From Algoriphagus sp. A40 (GTDB lineage: Bacteria > Bacteroidota > Bacteroidia > Cytophagales > Cyclobacteriaceae), in NCBI RefSeq assembly GCF_002002735.1, contig NZ_MUNY01000034.1:62001-126000 (forward strand): a stretch of DNA of 64,000 bases. Reading direction: 5' to 3'. Numbering within the stretch: position 1 is the first letter of the stretch; every line of letters begins with the position of its first letter. The position numbers were made by a program, and so were the translations under genes. Below, one piece after another: positions 35,705 through 44,014 of the stretch. Below the pieces are notes generated by a model that saw nothing but the letters and a program-made list of their open reading frames with translations, had not been told where the DNA came from and searched no databases.

Positions 35705-36474
35705 GTTTCCTGGCTTCCAATCTCCGGTTTTTGCGAAAGCAAAAAGGAATCACCCAAAATGATCTGGCTGATCAGTTGGATGTGCAACGCACGATGATTT
35801 CTGCTTACGAAGACGGTAGGTCTGAACCAAAGTTGGGTACTTTACAGAAATTATGTGATATTCTGGGTGTGGGCGTGGAGGAGCTGTTGGAGTATGACAT
35901 TGAAAAACTGGGAAGAAAAGCCATCCAAAATCGGGGAATCAATATTCTGACGATTGCGACGGACGATTCGGACAGGGAAAATATTACTCTAGTTGGCCAA
36001 AAAGCCTCTGCCGGATATTTGAATGGTTTTGCAGATCCGGAATACATGGAGACGCTGCCTCAGTTCCATTTGCCAAATCTTTCCCGACAGGCTACCTATC
36101 GCGCTTTTGAGCTTTCGGGCGACTCCATGCTACCACTCATTCCTGGCACAATCGTGATCGGTGGGTATGTGGAGCAGTTGAATCAAATCAAGAGTGGTAA
36201 AACCTACGTGCTGGTCACTCAGACCGAAGGGGTTGTTTACAAGCGGGTATTCAATTACCTGGAGGAAAATGGGAAGTTATTTCTTGTGTCCGACAATGAG
36301 CACTACAAACCTTATGAGATTCGAGGTGAGGATGTCTTGGAAATCTGGGAAGCAAAAGCCTTTATCAGTACTGATTTCCCAAATCCCGGTGACAAAAAGA
36401 AGCCACTGACACTGGACGATCTCGGAGAAATGATCCGGGATATCCATGCAGATTTGAGAAAGATCAAAGGCTAA
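35701..36474 (+). CDS. XRE HTH regulator with S24 (LexA-like) peptidase domain
   Basis: A 257-residue protein. The N-terminal XRE helix-turn-helix spans about 5-62 (ITQNDLADQLDVQRTMISAYE). The C-terminal domain is S24-like: GDSM with the nucleophile Ser142, and VVYKRVF with the general base Lys181, as in LexA and phage CI. Both residues are kept, so self-cleavage or a related stress response is possible; the Ala-Gly cleavage site is probably the SAGYLNG stretch around residue 105. It is coupled to a small unknown gene and convergent with a TIR gene, overlapping it by four bases. Confidence 0.9.
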   Translation: MSFLASNLRFLRKQKGITQNDLADQLDVQRTMISAYEDGRSEPKLGTLQKLCDILGVGVEELLEYDIEKLGRKAIQNRGINILTIATDDSDRENITLVGQKASAGYLNGFADPEYMETLPQFHLPNLSRQATYRAFELSGDSMLPLIPGTIVIGGYVEQLNQIKSGKTYVLVTQTEGVVYKRVFNYLEENGKLFLVSDNEHYKPYEIRGEDVLEIWEAKAFISTDFPNPGDKKKPLTLDDLGEMIRDIHADLRKIKG

Positions 36475-37568
36475 TTTCTTGCCAGCTGGACTTGGGCACT
36501 TACACCTGACGCCGGAAAATAAATGGTCCCCTCCCAAGTTTGGCCCGAGTTATTGGTTGCCATGGAAATCGTGCCAGTCACATTGTTTGCAGAACTGAAG
36601 TAACTCATAGACAAATTGATCCCGTTGATTTGGCCTGATCCTTCACCAGTCCGTTGATTTGCTCCATCGTATTCATAATATGCCACATCGATTCCGGTTT
36701 GGCCAAAAGCGAAAATGCTCACTTTTTCTCCATTTAGGTATAAGTTCCATTCACCGCTTATGTCGGGAATGGTGCCAAAATCCGGATCATCCACTGCGGG
36801 TTGGCTAGGTTCACTTTCTTGGTTATCAAGTTGAAGGCTGTTGTAAATTTCGTTTCCTTCCGGGTTTTGAGTTCCGATGTCTGCCTCCGAATTGTAAGCT
36901 AACGTGTCTTGTGTTTCATCCAATGCAGGATAGGTTTGGTCTTCTGTGGAAGTACACATCCCAATCAAAATCAGAAAACCAACCAAGCCCCCTATGGCCC
37001 AGAGGTAATTTTTAGCCCACCAGCTTTTAGGTTTAGGGATTGGAGGGACGAATGGCCTTGGGTCAGGACGGGGTATGGGCTCTGGCTTTGGTTCAGGTTT
37101 TTTGGTTATGATTTTTTCTAGAACCTTGGTCAGTTCTCCCACATCATAATTCCACCTGGAGCTGGTTAATTCCTGGGCATGTTTGAGGGAAAGTTCTTTA
37201 AGCTCTTCTGGCAATTCTTCCTGATCAGGCATTTCTGCGCCATTGACCAAGACAGGGATGACCCTGAGTCCCCGCTTCAGTGCTTCTGCGATTTCTTTCC
37301 TGACCCAATCCTCCGGTTTTTGAAGCCGCTTGACACCCTTGTTGTCTTCTACTTTCAACCAATGGGGCCCGATCATGGCCAAAAGCACTTTGCTTTCATT
37401 CAGGGCTTTTGCAATAGATTGGTCAAAATTCAATCCAGCCTCCAGTGTCTCTACGTCATAAAAAATATTAGCCTGCCCGAAGACCTGCTCCAGTTTGTCC
37501 TTTAATCTGCCGGACTCACCTGAAGTATCTTCCCTTCTGTAACTGATAAAAATTTTCCCAGAACTCAT
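36471..37568 (-). CDS. Membrane-anchored TIR-domain protein with C-terminal sensor-like domain
   Basis: A 365-residue protein. The TIR domain is at 1-150: FISYRRED at 7-14, then the BB-loop region, with the candidate NADase glutamate Glu92 in WVRKE. A proline-rich linker (158-181, Pro-Lys/Glu-Pro repeats) is followed by one membrane helix (about 187-205). The C-terminal 90 residues are a predicted small beta domain (ISGEWNLYLNG, then IDVAYYEYDG and LSMSYFSS), on the other side of the membrane. TIR domains often hydrolyse NAD+ or make signal molecules in immunity. I chose the ATG at 37568 (MSSGKIF) by comparison with the neighbouring paralogue. It is the second of a tandem pair. Confidence 0.88.
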   Translation of the reverse strand: MSSGKIFISYRREDTSGESGRLKDKLEQVFGQANIFYDVETLEAGLNFDQSIAKALNESKVLLAMIGPHWLKVEDNKGVKRLQKPEDWVRKEIAEALKRGLRVIPVLVNGAEMPDQEELPEELKELSLKHAQELTSSRWNYDVGELTKVLEKIITKKPEPKPEPIPRPDPRPFVPPIPKPKSWWAKNYLWAIGGLVGFLILIGMCTSTEDQTYPALDETQDTLAYNSEADIGTQNPEGNEIYNSLQLDNQESEPSQPAVDDPDFGTIPDISGEWNLYLNGEKVSIFAFGQTGIDVAYYEYDGANQRTGEGSGQINGINLSMSYFSSANNVTGTISMATNNSGQTWEGTIYFPASGVSAQVQLARN

Positions 37569-37648
37569 GCAATTGATTGATTTTTGATTAGTGTAAGTTT
37601 TGGAAACTATCAACTCTTTCCAAAGCGTCGCAGTGTTTCAATAACTGA

Positions 37649-38299
37649 TTAAATGCCAGACAAATCCGAGCAAAGTTGCATTAATAAAATTAATGCAAAA
37701 ACCGTCAGCGCCCATTTGTAATTTCTTGACCACCAGGATCGGTATTGATTTACCCAATCACCAGATGGAGGTGACCAAAGGGATACCGGAATGGGAAGTG
37801 GATTTTTTCTTTCCTGGTTGAGGGGACCAATTGTACTGATTAATTTTTTAAGCACTTTGATCAATTCCCCGACATCGTAATTCCACCGGCTGCTACTTAT
37901 TTCTTTATAATGAATCAAGGAAAGTCCCTTTAATTCATTAGGAAGCTCTTCACTTGTAGGCATATTAGCTCCGTTGACCAAAACGGGGATGACTCGGATT
38001 TGCCGCTGTAGGCCTAATGAAATTTCTTTTCGGACCCAATCTTCGGGATTATTAATTCTGGGGATCCCTCTTGAATCGGTGACTTTCAGCCAATGAGGTC
38101 CTATCATTGCCAACAAGACTTTGCTTTCTTCCAAAGCTCTAGAAATGGCCTGGTCAAAGTTTAGTCCTGCCTCTAGAGTCTCAACATCATAGAAAATGCA
38201 TTCTTCCCCAAATTCCAATTGGAGTTTATCTTTAAGTCTTCCGGATTCACCGGAAGTATCTTCTCTTCTATAACTGATAAAAATCTTTCCGGATGCCAT
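37649..38299 (-). CDS. Membrane-anchored TIR-domain protein, shorter paralogue
   Basis: A 216-residue protein. Its TIR domain (1-150) is closely similar to that of the downstream gene, with the same FISYRRED, YDVETLEAGLNFDQ and WVRKE (Glu92). It ends with a short linker and a single C-terminal membrane helix (about 194-210), with no domain beyond it. The pair thus looks like a duplication with different C-terminal parts. The gap to the next TIR gene is about 80 bases. Its ATG stands directly next to a hairpin with a T-run (38302-38326). Confidence 0.88.
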   Translation of the reverse strand: MASGKIFISYRREDTSGESGRLKDKLQLEFGEECIFYDVETLEAGLNFDQAISRALEESKVLLAMIGPHWLKVTDSRGIPRINNPEDWVRKEISLGLQRQIRVIPVLVNGANMPTSEELPNELKGLSLIHYKEISSSRWNYDVGELIKVLKKLISTIGPLNQERKNPLPIPVSLWSPPSGDWVNQYRSWWSRNYKWALTVFALILLMQLCSDLSGI

Positions 38300-38301
38300 A
38301 A

Positions 38302-38326
38302 AAAAAGCCTGAATTACATCAGGCTA
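38302..38326 (-). terminator. Hairpin with T-tract directly before the TIR start codon
   Basis: On the minus strand, arms AGCCTGA and TCAGGCT (plus-strand 38306-38312 and 38319-38325) are followed by a run of seven T, which ends at the ATG of the TIR gene (38299). It has the form of an intrinsic terminator for the gene ending at 38369. Because no space is left for a ribosome binding site, it may also attenuate the TIR mRNA. Confidence 0.6.
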
Positions 38327-38368
38327 AAGTTAAATAAATCAGGCAGTTTATTGCAAGAAGGCAGAATT

Positions 38369-39130
38369 TTATTCCTTGAGCAGGTCTGAAAACCCGGATT
38401 TTATTTTGCCGACCGCATCGAATGAAGGATCGATGTTTACGACGCCTTTGCCCAGCTCGTGCCAGTAGCCGTCGCCGCATTCGATGTAGGTACCACGTTT
38501 TTTACCGGGCTCTTCCTTTGCCAGTTCATAATGATAATCTGGCGTAAAGACGATTTTCATCAGTTGAATCGCATAATCCCAATTGATGATTCTGGTCTTT
38601 CCCGCTTTTTCGAAAACCACCTCATGGTTAGAAAAATGAATTGTCAAATTGCAGTCTTGGGGTTCGTCTCCTTCGACCAATCTGTAATGCACTTGCAATG
38701 GCGCCTCTTTTTTGACTGTTTCGTAAATTGCCTGGATCAGATCCTGGGCCATGAGTTGCCATTCCTCCTGATTACCGGGGATTTTCACACCTTCATCCTT
38801 ACCTTTTTCCAATGGAGATACCGTGATTCCGCCTTCCTCGATGTCTTTATTGCTCCATTTGGTTTTGTCGTAAAGCTGCTGAAGGGGCTTGATCCAAACC
38901 GAATTCAAGGCCCCTTTGTAGCTGTAGTCATCATTGGCAGTGAAGCCTTCATCCAAAATCTCCTCTTCGGTCAAGTCCTCCCGTTCGGTGTAATGAAGAT
39001 CCAATTCGGTAGTTAAATCACCTTTGGACCAATCCAGAGCAAGGCGAAAAACATGGCTGTATGGAGGTGGGACTATACCTGAGTCGTATTCTAAAACCAG
39101 TCCGGTATAGGTGTTTTTTGAAAGTGTCAT
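38369..39130 (-). CDS. Unknown conserved-looking protein upstream of the TIR pair
   Basis: A 253-residue soluble protein, acidic, with no signal peptide, membrane helix or motif that I can name. Features that can be seen are a beta-rich start (YTGLVLEYDSGIVPPPYSHVF), a central helical region (LMAQDLIQAIYETVKKE), and a C-terminal part with YIECGDGYWHELGKG. It lies 70 bases upstream of the TIR pair on the same strand but is separated by a hairpin terminator. Whether it belongs with them functionally is open. Confidence 0.75.
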   Translation of the reverse strand: MTLSKNTYTGLVLEYDSGIVPPPYSHVFRLALDWSKGDLTTELDLHYTEREDLTEEEILDEGFTANDDYSYKGALNSVWIKPLQQLYDKTKWSNKDIEEGGITVSPLEKGKDEGVKIPGNQEEWQLMAQDLIQAIYETVKKEAPLQVHYRLVEGDEPQDCNLTIHFSNHEVVFEKAGKTRIINWDYAIQLMKIVFTPDYHYELAKEEPGKKRGTYIECGDGYWHELGKGVVNIDPSFDAVGKIKSGFSDLLKE

Positions 39131-39203
39131 TGCTTAAGCTTTGCGCAAAAGTATGGTTTTTCGGGCAATTAAGTGGTTATTTTGCAGCCTTAAACCCAGT
39201 CCA

Positions 39204-39815
39204 ATGGAAGAACTGCTCGATCATATTTCGTCTGAGATTTACCAAAAGTCCTACGTAATAGTTGATAATTTCGTCGAAGAGGACTTTCGAAAGGCTTTAC
39301 TGGGAGAGCAAATCCAGTTGGTCAATCAGGGCAAATTCCGCCATGCGGCCGTGGGAAAAGGAGGCCAAAAGCAGGTTAGAACCGAAATCCGAAGCGATGA
39401 AGTCCTATGGATGGATGCTGAGGAACTAAGTCCTCTCCAAGCTGCCTATTGGGCTAAAATAGAGGAAATCCGCCAAGTGCTGAATCAGCGCTGTTTGTTG
39501 GGATTGCGGTCATTTGAAGGACATTTTGCGAGATATCCGATTGGGTCATTTTACAAAAAGCATTTGGACCAATTTAATGCCGTGCCCCACCGCGTGGTTA
39601 CGGTGATTTTGTATCTCAATGACTCTTGGACTCCCGAGGATGAAGGTGCCTTGAGAATGTATTTTCCTCAGGAGGATAGAACAGAACTTTTCGAAGATGT
39701 CTTGCCCTTGGGCGGGAGATTGGTTGTTTTTCTGAGTGGAGAGATCCCGCATGAAGTGTTGCCTACCAAAAAAGAGCGGATCAGCATTACCGGCTGGCTG
39801 AAGAATATCGATTAG
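39204..39815 (+). CDS. 2-oxoglutarate/Fe(II)-dependent oxygenase (prolyl 4-hydroxylase-like)
   Basis: A 203-residue protein. The double-stranded beta-helix Fe(II) site is complete: His120-x-Asp122 (KKHLDQF) and His183 (IPHEVLP), with Arg192 for 2-oxoglutarate (ERISITGWL). The N-terminal part carries a conserved VDNFVEEDF start. The family hydroxylates proline or other side chains; related bacterial proteins act on elongation factor Tu or other targets. I chose the ATG at 39204, since the frame above it has no homology-like sequence. Its stop overlaps that of the convergent DUF2141 gene by four bases. Confidence 0.9.
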   Translation: MEELLDHISSEIYQKSYVIVDNFVEEDFRKALLGEQIQLVNQGKFRHAAVGKGGQKQVRTEIRSDEVLWMDAEELSPLQAAYWAKIEEIRQVLNQRCLLGLRSFEGHFARYPIGSFYKKHLDQFNAVPHRVVTVILYLNDSWTPEDEGALRMYFPQEDRTELFEDVLPLGGRLVVFLSGEIPHEVLPTKKERISITGWLKNID

Positions 39816-40237
39816 CGGAGATTGATCCGTAGGTGCTTTGTCTCTGATGAGAGTTCAAATGCTGCTTTGTCAAAACTCGGTGGGGCCAAATAGACCTTTG
39901 GGTTGTTGGAAAAACCGAATTTCTCAGTCGGATAGCCAATCAAGTTTGTGGTCAGACTGCCATCCTCATCTTCGTCATGAATCACCGAAACGGCATAGTT
40001 TCCAATTGGTAAATCCTCAATTCTGAATTTGTAGCTTTTCTCCTTTGAGGAAAAAGAATAGGATCGAATTGCCATTTCGGGTTGATCGGGAAAGCCTTTT
40101 TCCGAAGAGAAAACCAAAACTCGAATCTTGCCCTGATCCGATTTGGCATCATGAATTGATACTTCTAAAACTGGATTTATCAGGTTTTCACCAGGAGTTT
40201 TCGTAAAAAGGAGAAGCGTAAATATCAGTTCAAGCAT
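39812..40237 (-). CDS. DUF2141-domain protein, exported
   Basis: A 141-residue protein with a short N-terminal hydrophobic signal (about 1-14). The rest is a beta-sandwich of DUF2141: GKIRVLVFSSEKGFP, then FRIEDLPIGNYAVSVIHDEDEDGSL and GFSNNPK, the typical signature of the family. It is thought to be periplasmic; the function is not known. The start overlaps the end of menE by eight bases, so it may be co-expressed. Confidence 0.88.
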   Translation of the reverse strand: MLELIFTLLLFTKTPGENLINPVLEVSIHDAKSDQGKIRVLVFSSEKGFPDQPEMAIRSYSFSSKEKSYKFRIEDLPIGNYAVSVIHDEDEDGSLTTNLIGYPTEKFGFSNNPKVYLAPPSFDKAAFELSSETKHLRINLR

Positions 40238-41300
40238 TGATTTTGGAATTGAGAATTCTGTCGATTTTTCCGCTTTGAGTCAGCGCAAAAGCCTCTTTGA
40301 AATAGATTTCTTTAGGGAACTCGTACTTTGTCAATCGATTTTTCAATATCTCCTGCAAAAGCTTTGCCTTTTCCTTCGATCCATTTGCAGATTCGATTAG
40401 AAGCACTAGTTTTTGGCCCAGTTTTTCATCTTTTTCTCCATAAAAGAAAAACCTCGAACCGGGAAAAACCTCCTGAATTGAAGCTTCGGCTTTTTGTTCG
40501 AGCAGTTCGGGATGAAGCTTAATCCCTCCGGAATTAACCACAAAGTCAGCCCGGCCAAGCCATAAAAAGCTGTTATGGGATTTCAGTTCAATCAGATCGT
40601 TGGTTCGGATTTTGTCAGGGCCGCTCATGGGGGACTTAACCCAAAGGGCCCCGCGCTCATCCTGTCCGATTTCCACTCCAGGCAGCGTTTCATAATGAAC
40701 ATTACCAGTTTCGATTTTGGCCAAGGCAAAGTGCGAAACCGTCTCCGTCATCCCAAAAGTTTGCCAAGCCTGAATTCCTTTTTCTACCAATGATTTTCTA
40801 AGCCTTTCAGAAATTTGAGCTCCGCCGATGATCAAGTGAGGAGTGGATTTGAGTTTCAAAAGTGAAGCAGGATTTCCCAAAGGTTGCTCCACTTGGAGCG
40901 GAACCATAGCGACAAAATCCGGGATAAAATCAAGGGTTTTCAAGGGGTCGGAGCTGGGTTCTACAAGCCAAATTGGGCAGTCCCACACCATGGCGCGGAC
41001 CAGCATCATTTTGCCGGCGATGTATTCCGGATTGAGACAACAAAGAAGTTTGGTGCTTTGATTTGTTTTGAAAAATGCCCCGGTTGCCTCTGCGCTTGCC
41101 TGCATTTGTTCCCGATGAAGCTCAATTGTTTTCGGAATTCCAGTCGATCCTGAAGTTTGCTGGGTGAAAATTGTTTCTCCCGAAAGCCAAGCTTTGCAAA
41201 ATGAAAAGGCCGCCTGCGAATAAGCTGGTAATGACCCGCATTCCAACCCAAAGTCAGAAATTTTGCTGAAAACCTGATTCTCAAAATGAAGCTGAAACAT
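40230..41300 (-). CDS. menE: o-Succinylbenzoate-CoA ligase-like AMP-binding protein (MenE)
   Basis: A 356-residue acyl-CoA synthetase, shorter than usual ANL enzymes, as is normal for MenE of Bacteroidota. The P-loop-like motif TSGSTGIPK is at 49-57, the ATP motif FGMTET follows about 130 residues later, and the hinge with GRADFVVNSGGIKL is present; the C-terminal Lys region (SGKIDR) is kept. It would activate o-succinylbenzoate for MenB. The menB gene is divergent, 100 bases away, which supports the menaquinone assignment. Confidence 0.92.
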   Translation of the reverse strand: MFQLHFENQVFSKISDFGLECGSLPAYSQAAFSFCKAWLSGETIFTQQTSGSTGIPKTIELHREQMQASAEATGAFFKTNQSTKLLCCLNPEYIAGKMMLVRAMVWDCPIWLVEPSSDPLKTLDFIPDFVAMVPLQVEQPLGNPASLLKLKSTPHLIIGGAQISERLRKSLVEKGIQAWQTFGMTETVSHFALAKIETGNVHYETLPGVEIGQDERGALWVKSPMSGPDKIRTNDLIELKSHNSFLWLGRADFVVNSGGIKLHPELLEQKAEASIQEVFPGSRFFFYGEKDEKLGQKLVLLIESANGSKEKAKLLQEILKNRLTKYEFPKEIYFKEAFALTQSGKIDRILNSKINA

Positions 41301-41399
41301 CTAAAATAGATCGATTAGAAAGGATTTTGGGTAAATAACAAATTTCAGGCAAGGCTGTTATCTTGCACAAAAATCGGATTTTTAAACAAAACGAAAATC

Positions 41400-42233
41400 A
41401 TGGAGTGGATTACTGCCAAAGTTTACGAAGATATCACATATAAAAAATGTAACGGCGTAGCTCGGATTGCATTCAACCGACCTGAGGTCCGAAATGCCTT
41501 CCGTCCCAAAACAACCGCGGAACTTTACGATGCGTTTTACAATGCGCAGGAAGACACCTCGATCGGTGTGGTACTTTTGAGCGGAGAAGGTCCTTCGTCC
41601 AAAGACGGTGGCTGGGCTTTTTGCTCAGGTGGGGATCAGCGTGCGAGGGGAAATCAGGGCTACGTAGGGGAAGACGGATACCACCGATTGAATATCTTAG
41701 AAGTTCAGCGGCTGATCCGCTTTATGCCCAAAGTGGTCATTGCTGTGGTGCCCGGATGGGCAGTAGGGGGAGGACACAGTCTTCATGTGGTGTGTGATTT
41801 GACTTTGGCAAGCAAGGAGCACGCGATTTTCAAGCAGACGGATGCAGATGTGACCAGCTTTGACGGTGGCTACGGAAGTGCTTATCTGGCAAAAATGGTC
41901 GGTCAAAAGAAAGCCAGGGAAATCTTCTTTTTGGGGAGAAATTATTCATCACAGGAAGCTTTTGAAATGGGGATGGTCAATGCGGTGATCCCGCATGATG
42001 AGCTTGAGGCGACGGCATACCAATGGGCCCAGGAGATTTTGGCCAAGTCACCGACCTCGATCAAAATGCTGAAATTTGCCATGAACCTGACCGACGACGG
42101 GATGGTAGGACAGCAGGTTTTTGCAGGAGAAGCTACCCGATTGGCTTATGGTACCGAAGAAGCGATTGAGGGCAGAAATGCCTTTTTGGAGAAGCGGAAG
42201 CCGGATTTCAGTAAAATTAAGTGGATACCTTAA
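41400..42233 (+). CDS. menB: 1,4-Dihydroxy-2-naphthoyl-CoA synthase MenB
   Basis: A 277-residue crotonase-fold enzyme that closes the naphthoquinone ring of OSB-CoA in menaquinone synthesis. The signature is rich: AFRPKTTAELYDAF, the oxyanion and loop region WAFCSGGDQRARG, PGWAVGGGHSLH, and QTDADVTSFDGGYGSAYLA, all typical of MenB and distinguishing it from other enoyl-CoA hydratases. It is divergent from menE. menD, menF and a thioesterase are 10 kb further right; menA, menC and menH are not in the window. Confidence 0.96.
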   Translation: MEWITAKVYEDITYKKCNGVARIAFNRPEVRNAFRPKTTAELYDAFYNAQEDTSIGVVLLSGEGPSSKDGGWAFCSGGDQRARGNQGYVGEDGYHRLNILEVQRLIRFMPKVVIAVVPGWAVGGGHSLHVVCDLTLASKEHAIFKQTDADVTSFDGGYGSAYLAKMVGQKKAREIFFLGRNYSSQEAFEMGMVNAVIPHDELEATAYQWAQEILAKSPTSIKMLKFAMNLTDDGMVGQQVFAGEATRLAYGTEEAIEGRNAFLEKRKPDFSKIKWIP

Positions 42234-42256
42234 AATTGATTGAGTCTGAAAAAACT

Positions 42257-42288
42257 AATGGAGGCCTGACATTTTGGTCAGGCTCCAT
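42257..42288. terminator. Terminator between convergent menB and hutG
   Basis: Stem TGGAGGCCTGAC and GTCAGGCTCCA with an ATTTTG loop and one bulged base. It fits a shared terminator for two convergent genes. Confidence 0.7.
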
Positions 42289-42299
42289 TCATTTTCCGC

Positions 42300-43262
42300 T
42301 TACTGATTCACAAACTTTTTCCTGACGATGTATTCCACAGCCCGGGCAGCCAATCTCGCTGTGGCATTGTCTTGATCAAACTGCGGGTTGAGTTCTACCA
42401 CGTCCAGACTGATCAGCTTTTTGCTTTTCACGATCAGTTCAAAAACCTTAAATGCGATCTGTGGATTGAAGCCCATGGGAGAGGGGGCTGACACGCCGGG
42501 GGCAAAGGCCGAAGAAAATCCATCCATATCGATGCTTAGGTAGATTTTGTCAACCGAGTCTATAAACCAAATGATTTGCTCCTCGATAAATTCCCAGTTG
42601 TGAAGACGAAATTCCTCCATCACGATGAATCCGGCTTTTACTTTTTCCGCCATCTCGAAAAGAGATTTGGGATTTGCAGCACGCTGGATACCCAAAGCCA
42701 GGTAATGAAAATCTTCCTGAAATTCCGCTGCAAGTTGAGAAAATGGTGAACCGGAGTGGCCTTTCTCTTTGACCAGTGGGCGAAGGTCAAAATGTGCATC
42801 CAGATTGATTATGCCGAGTTTTTCGCCTTTCTCTTTGACAAATTTCAATGCTCCTCTGCCATGCGCATAGGCCAAATCATGGCCACCTCCCAAGAGCACT
42901 GGAAAATGGCTTGAAGTAAGTAGATCGTAGGTGATTTTAGAGATTGCTTCGTGAGAGGACTCCATGTCCTGATCGAGCGTGAAAATGTCTCCGTAATCCA
43001 AAATTGGGACATCTTCGGGCAAATGAAGGGCAATTGAGCCGAGCATTTTTCGAATTGAAGAAGGGCCTTCGATGGTGCCGATTCGACCTTGATTTCGAAT
43101 CACTCCTTCTTCTCCGGAGTAACCCAGAATCCCGATTTTTCGGGTATTATCCTCCCTTAGTTTCAGATTAGATATGGCTTCAACTGCTTGGTGCCAGTAT
43201 TCGACCTGGTCAGATTTTCTACCAGACCAATGAAAAGGAGAGGGGTTTTGATGGAGATTCAT
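42300..43262 (-). CDS. hutG: Formimidoylglutamase (arginase family), HutG
   Basis: A 320-residue ureohydrolase. The Mn-ligand motifs are all present: GGGHD with His128, DAHFD with Asp155, His157 and Asp159, and SIDMDGF with Asp245 and Asp247. It probably cleaves N-formimidoyl-glutamate to glutamate and formamide, the last step of histidine degradation. The other three hut genes follow upstream to the right, and this context supports HutG over arginase or agmatinase, but the enzyme class alone cannot prove it. Confidence 0.9.
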   Translation of the reverse strand: MNLHQNPSPFHWSGRKSDQVEYWHQAVEAISNLKLREDNTRKIGILGYSGEEGVIRNQGRIGTIEGPSSIRKMLGSIALHLPEDVPILDYGDIFTLDQDMESSHEAISKITYDLLTSSHFPVLLGGGHDLAYAHGRGALKFVKEKGEKLGIINLDAHFDLRPLVKEKGHSGSPFSQLAAEFQEDFHYLALGIQRAANPKSLFEMAEKVKAGFIVMEEFRLHNWEFIEEQIIWFIDSVDKIYLSIDMDGFSSAFAPGVSAPSPMGFNPQIAFKVFELIVKSKKLISLDVVELNPQFDQDNATARLAARAVEYIVRKKFVNQ

Positions 43263-43331
43263 AGAGTATGAATTTTTATTTTTGTTAACTTAAGAAAAGT
43301 AGCTTGATAATTTTATTGACAAGTTAAGTTC

Positions 43332-43958
43332 ATGGAGATGAAAGAGTACAGAATTCCCCAAAAAGAAAAAATTGATCTGGATACTTTTCAAGAGCCCGAT
43401 GAATCATTTGCTGGCTACAGCTATGCAGATTATCTCAAATGGGATTTTGAAGAAATCGTGGAGCTGATCAAAGGAAAGATTTTCGCAAAAGCCGCCGCTC
43501 CCAATAGAAAACATCAGGAGGTCTCCATGAATTTGTCGCGAACTCTTGGAAGTTTCTTGAAAGGTCAAAAATGTAAAGTATATGCAGCCCCTTTTGATGT
43601 TCGACTTTCTAAAGATCCTGATTTTAAGAAAATTGATTCAGTTATCCAGCCTGATATTTCTGTCATCTGCGATCCTTCAAAACTGGACGATAAGGGCTGT
43701 ATTGGCGCCCCGGATCTGATCGTCGAGATCCTTTCACCAAGCAATAGTCGAGTAGAACTCCAGGACAAATTTGAGCTGTATGAAGAGTTTGGAGTCCGGG
43801 AATATTGGATTATTCACCCAGTGGAAAATACCCTTTTGATCTATACCTTGGTTGACGGAAATTATCTGCCCTCCAAACTTTTCACCTCTGGGGATAAAAT
43901 TAAATCAAGCGTACTACCTGGATTAGAACTGGATTTGGAGGAGGTTTTTGAGGAATAG
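43332..43958 (+). CDS. Uma2-family putative PD-(D/E)xK endonuclease
   Basis: A 208-residue protein of the Uma2/DUF820 family. The core is QPDISVICD, then APDLIVEILSPSN, DKFELYEEFGVREYWIIHP; the Asp, Glu and the Glu/Lys surroundings form the nuclease-like site. These proteins are common in cyanobacteria and Bacteroidota and lack a settled function. It is placed on the plus strand between hutG and hutU, against the direction of both, so it looks like a later insertion into the histidine cluster. A second ATG six bases inside is an alternative start. Confidence 0.9.
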   Translation: MEMKEYRIPQKEKIDLDTFQEPDESFAGYSYADYLKWDFEEIVELIKGKIFAKAAAPNRKHQEVSMNLSRTLGSFLKGQKCKVYAAPFDVRLSKDPDFKKIDSVIQPDISVICDPSKLDDKGCIGAPDLIVEILSPSNSRVELQDKFELYEEFGVREYWIIHPVENTLLIYTLVDGNYLPSKLFTSGDKIKSSVLPGLELDLEEVFEE

Positions 43959-43972
43959 TAACCACAAATCAT

Positions 43973-44001
43973 CTTTTCCAAAGTTACAAACATTGGAAAA
44001 G
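43973..44001. terminator. Possible terminator between Uma2 gene and hutU
   Basis: Inverted repeat CTTTTCCAA (43973-43981) and TTGGAAAAG (43993-44001). It lies between convergent genes. There is no clear T-run, so the call is weak. Confidence 0.4.
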
Positions 44002-44014
44002 TTAAAGCTTGATT

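Noticed and set aside
36471..38299. CBASS, Thoeris or another named TIR defence system
   Set aside because: No cyclase, ThsA-like, SAVED, STING or Argonaute gene is nearby, so no known system can be named.
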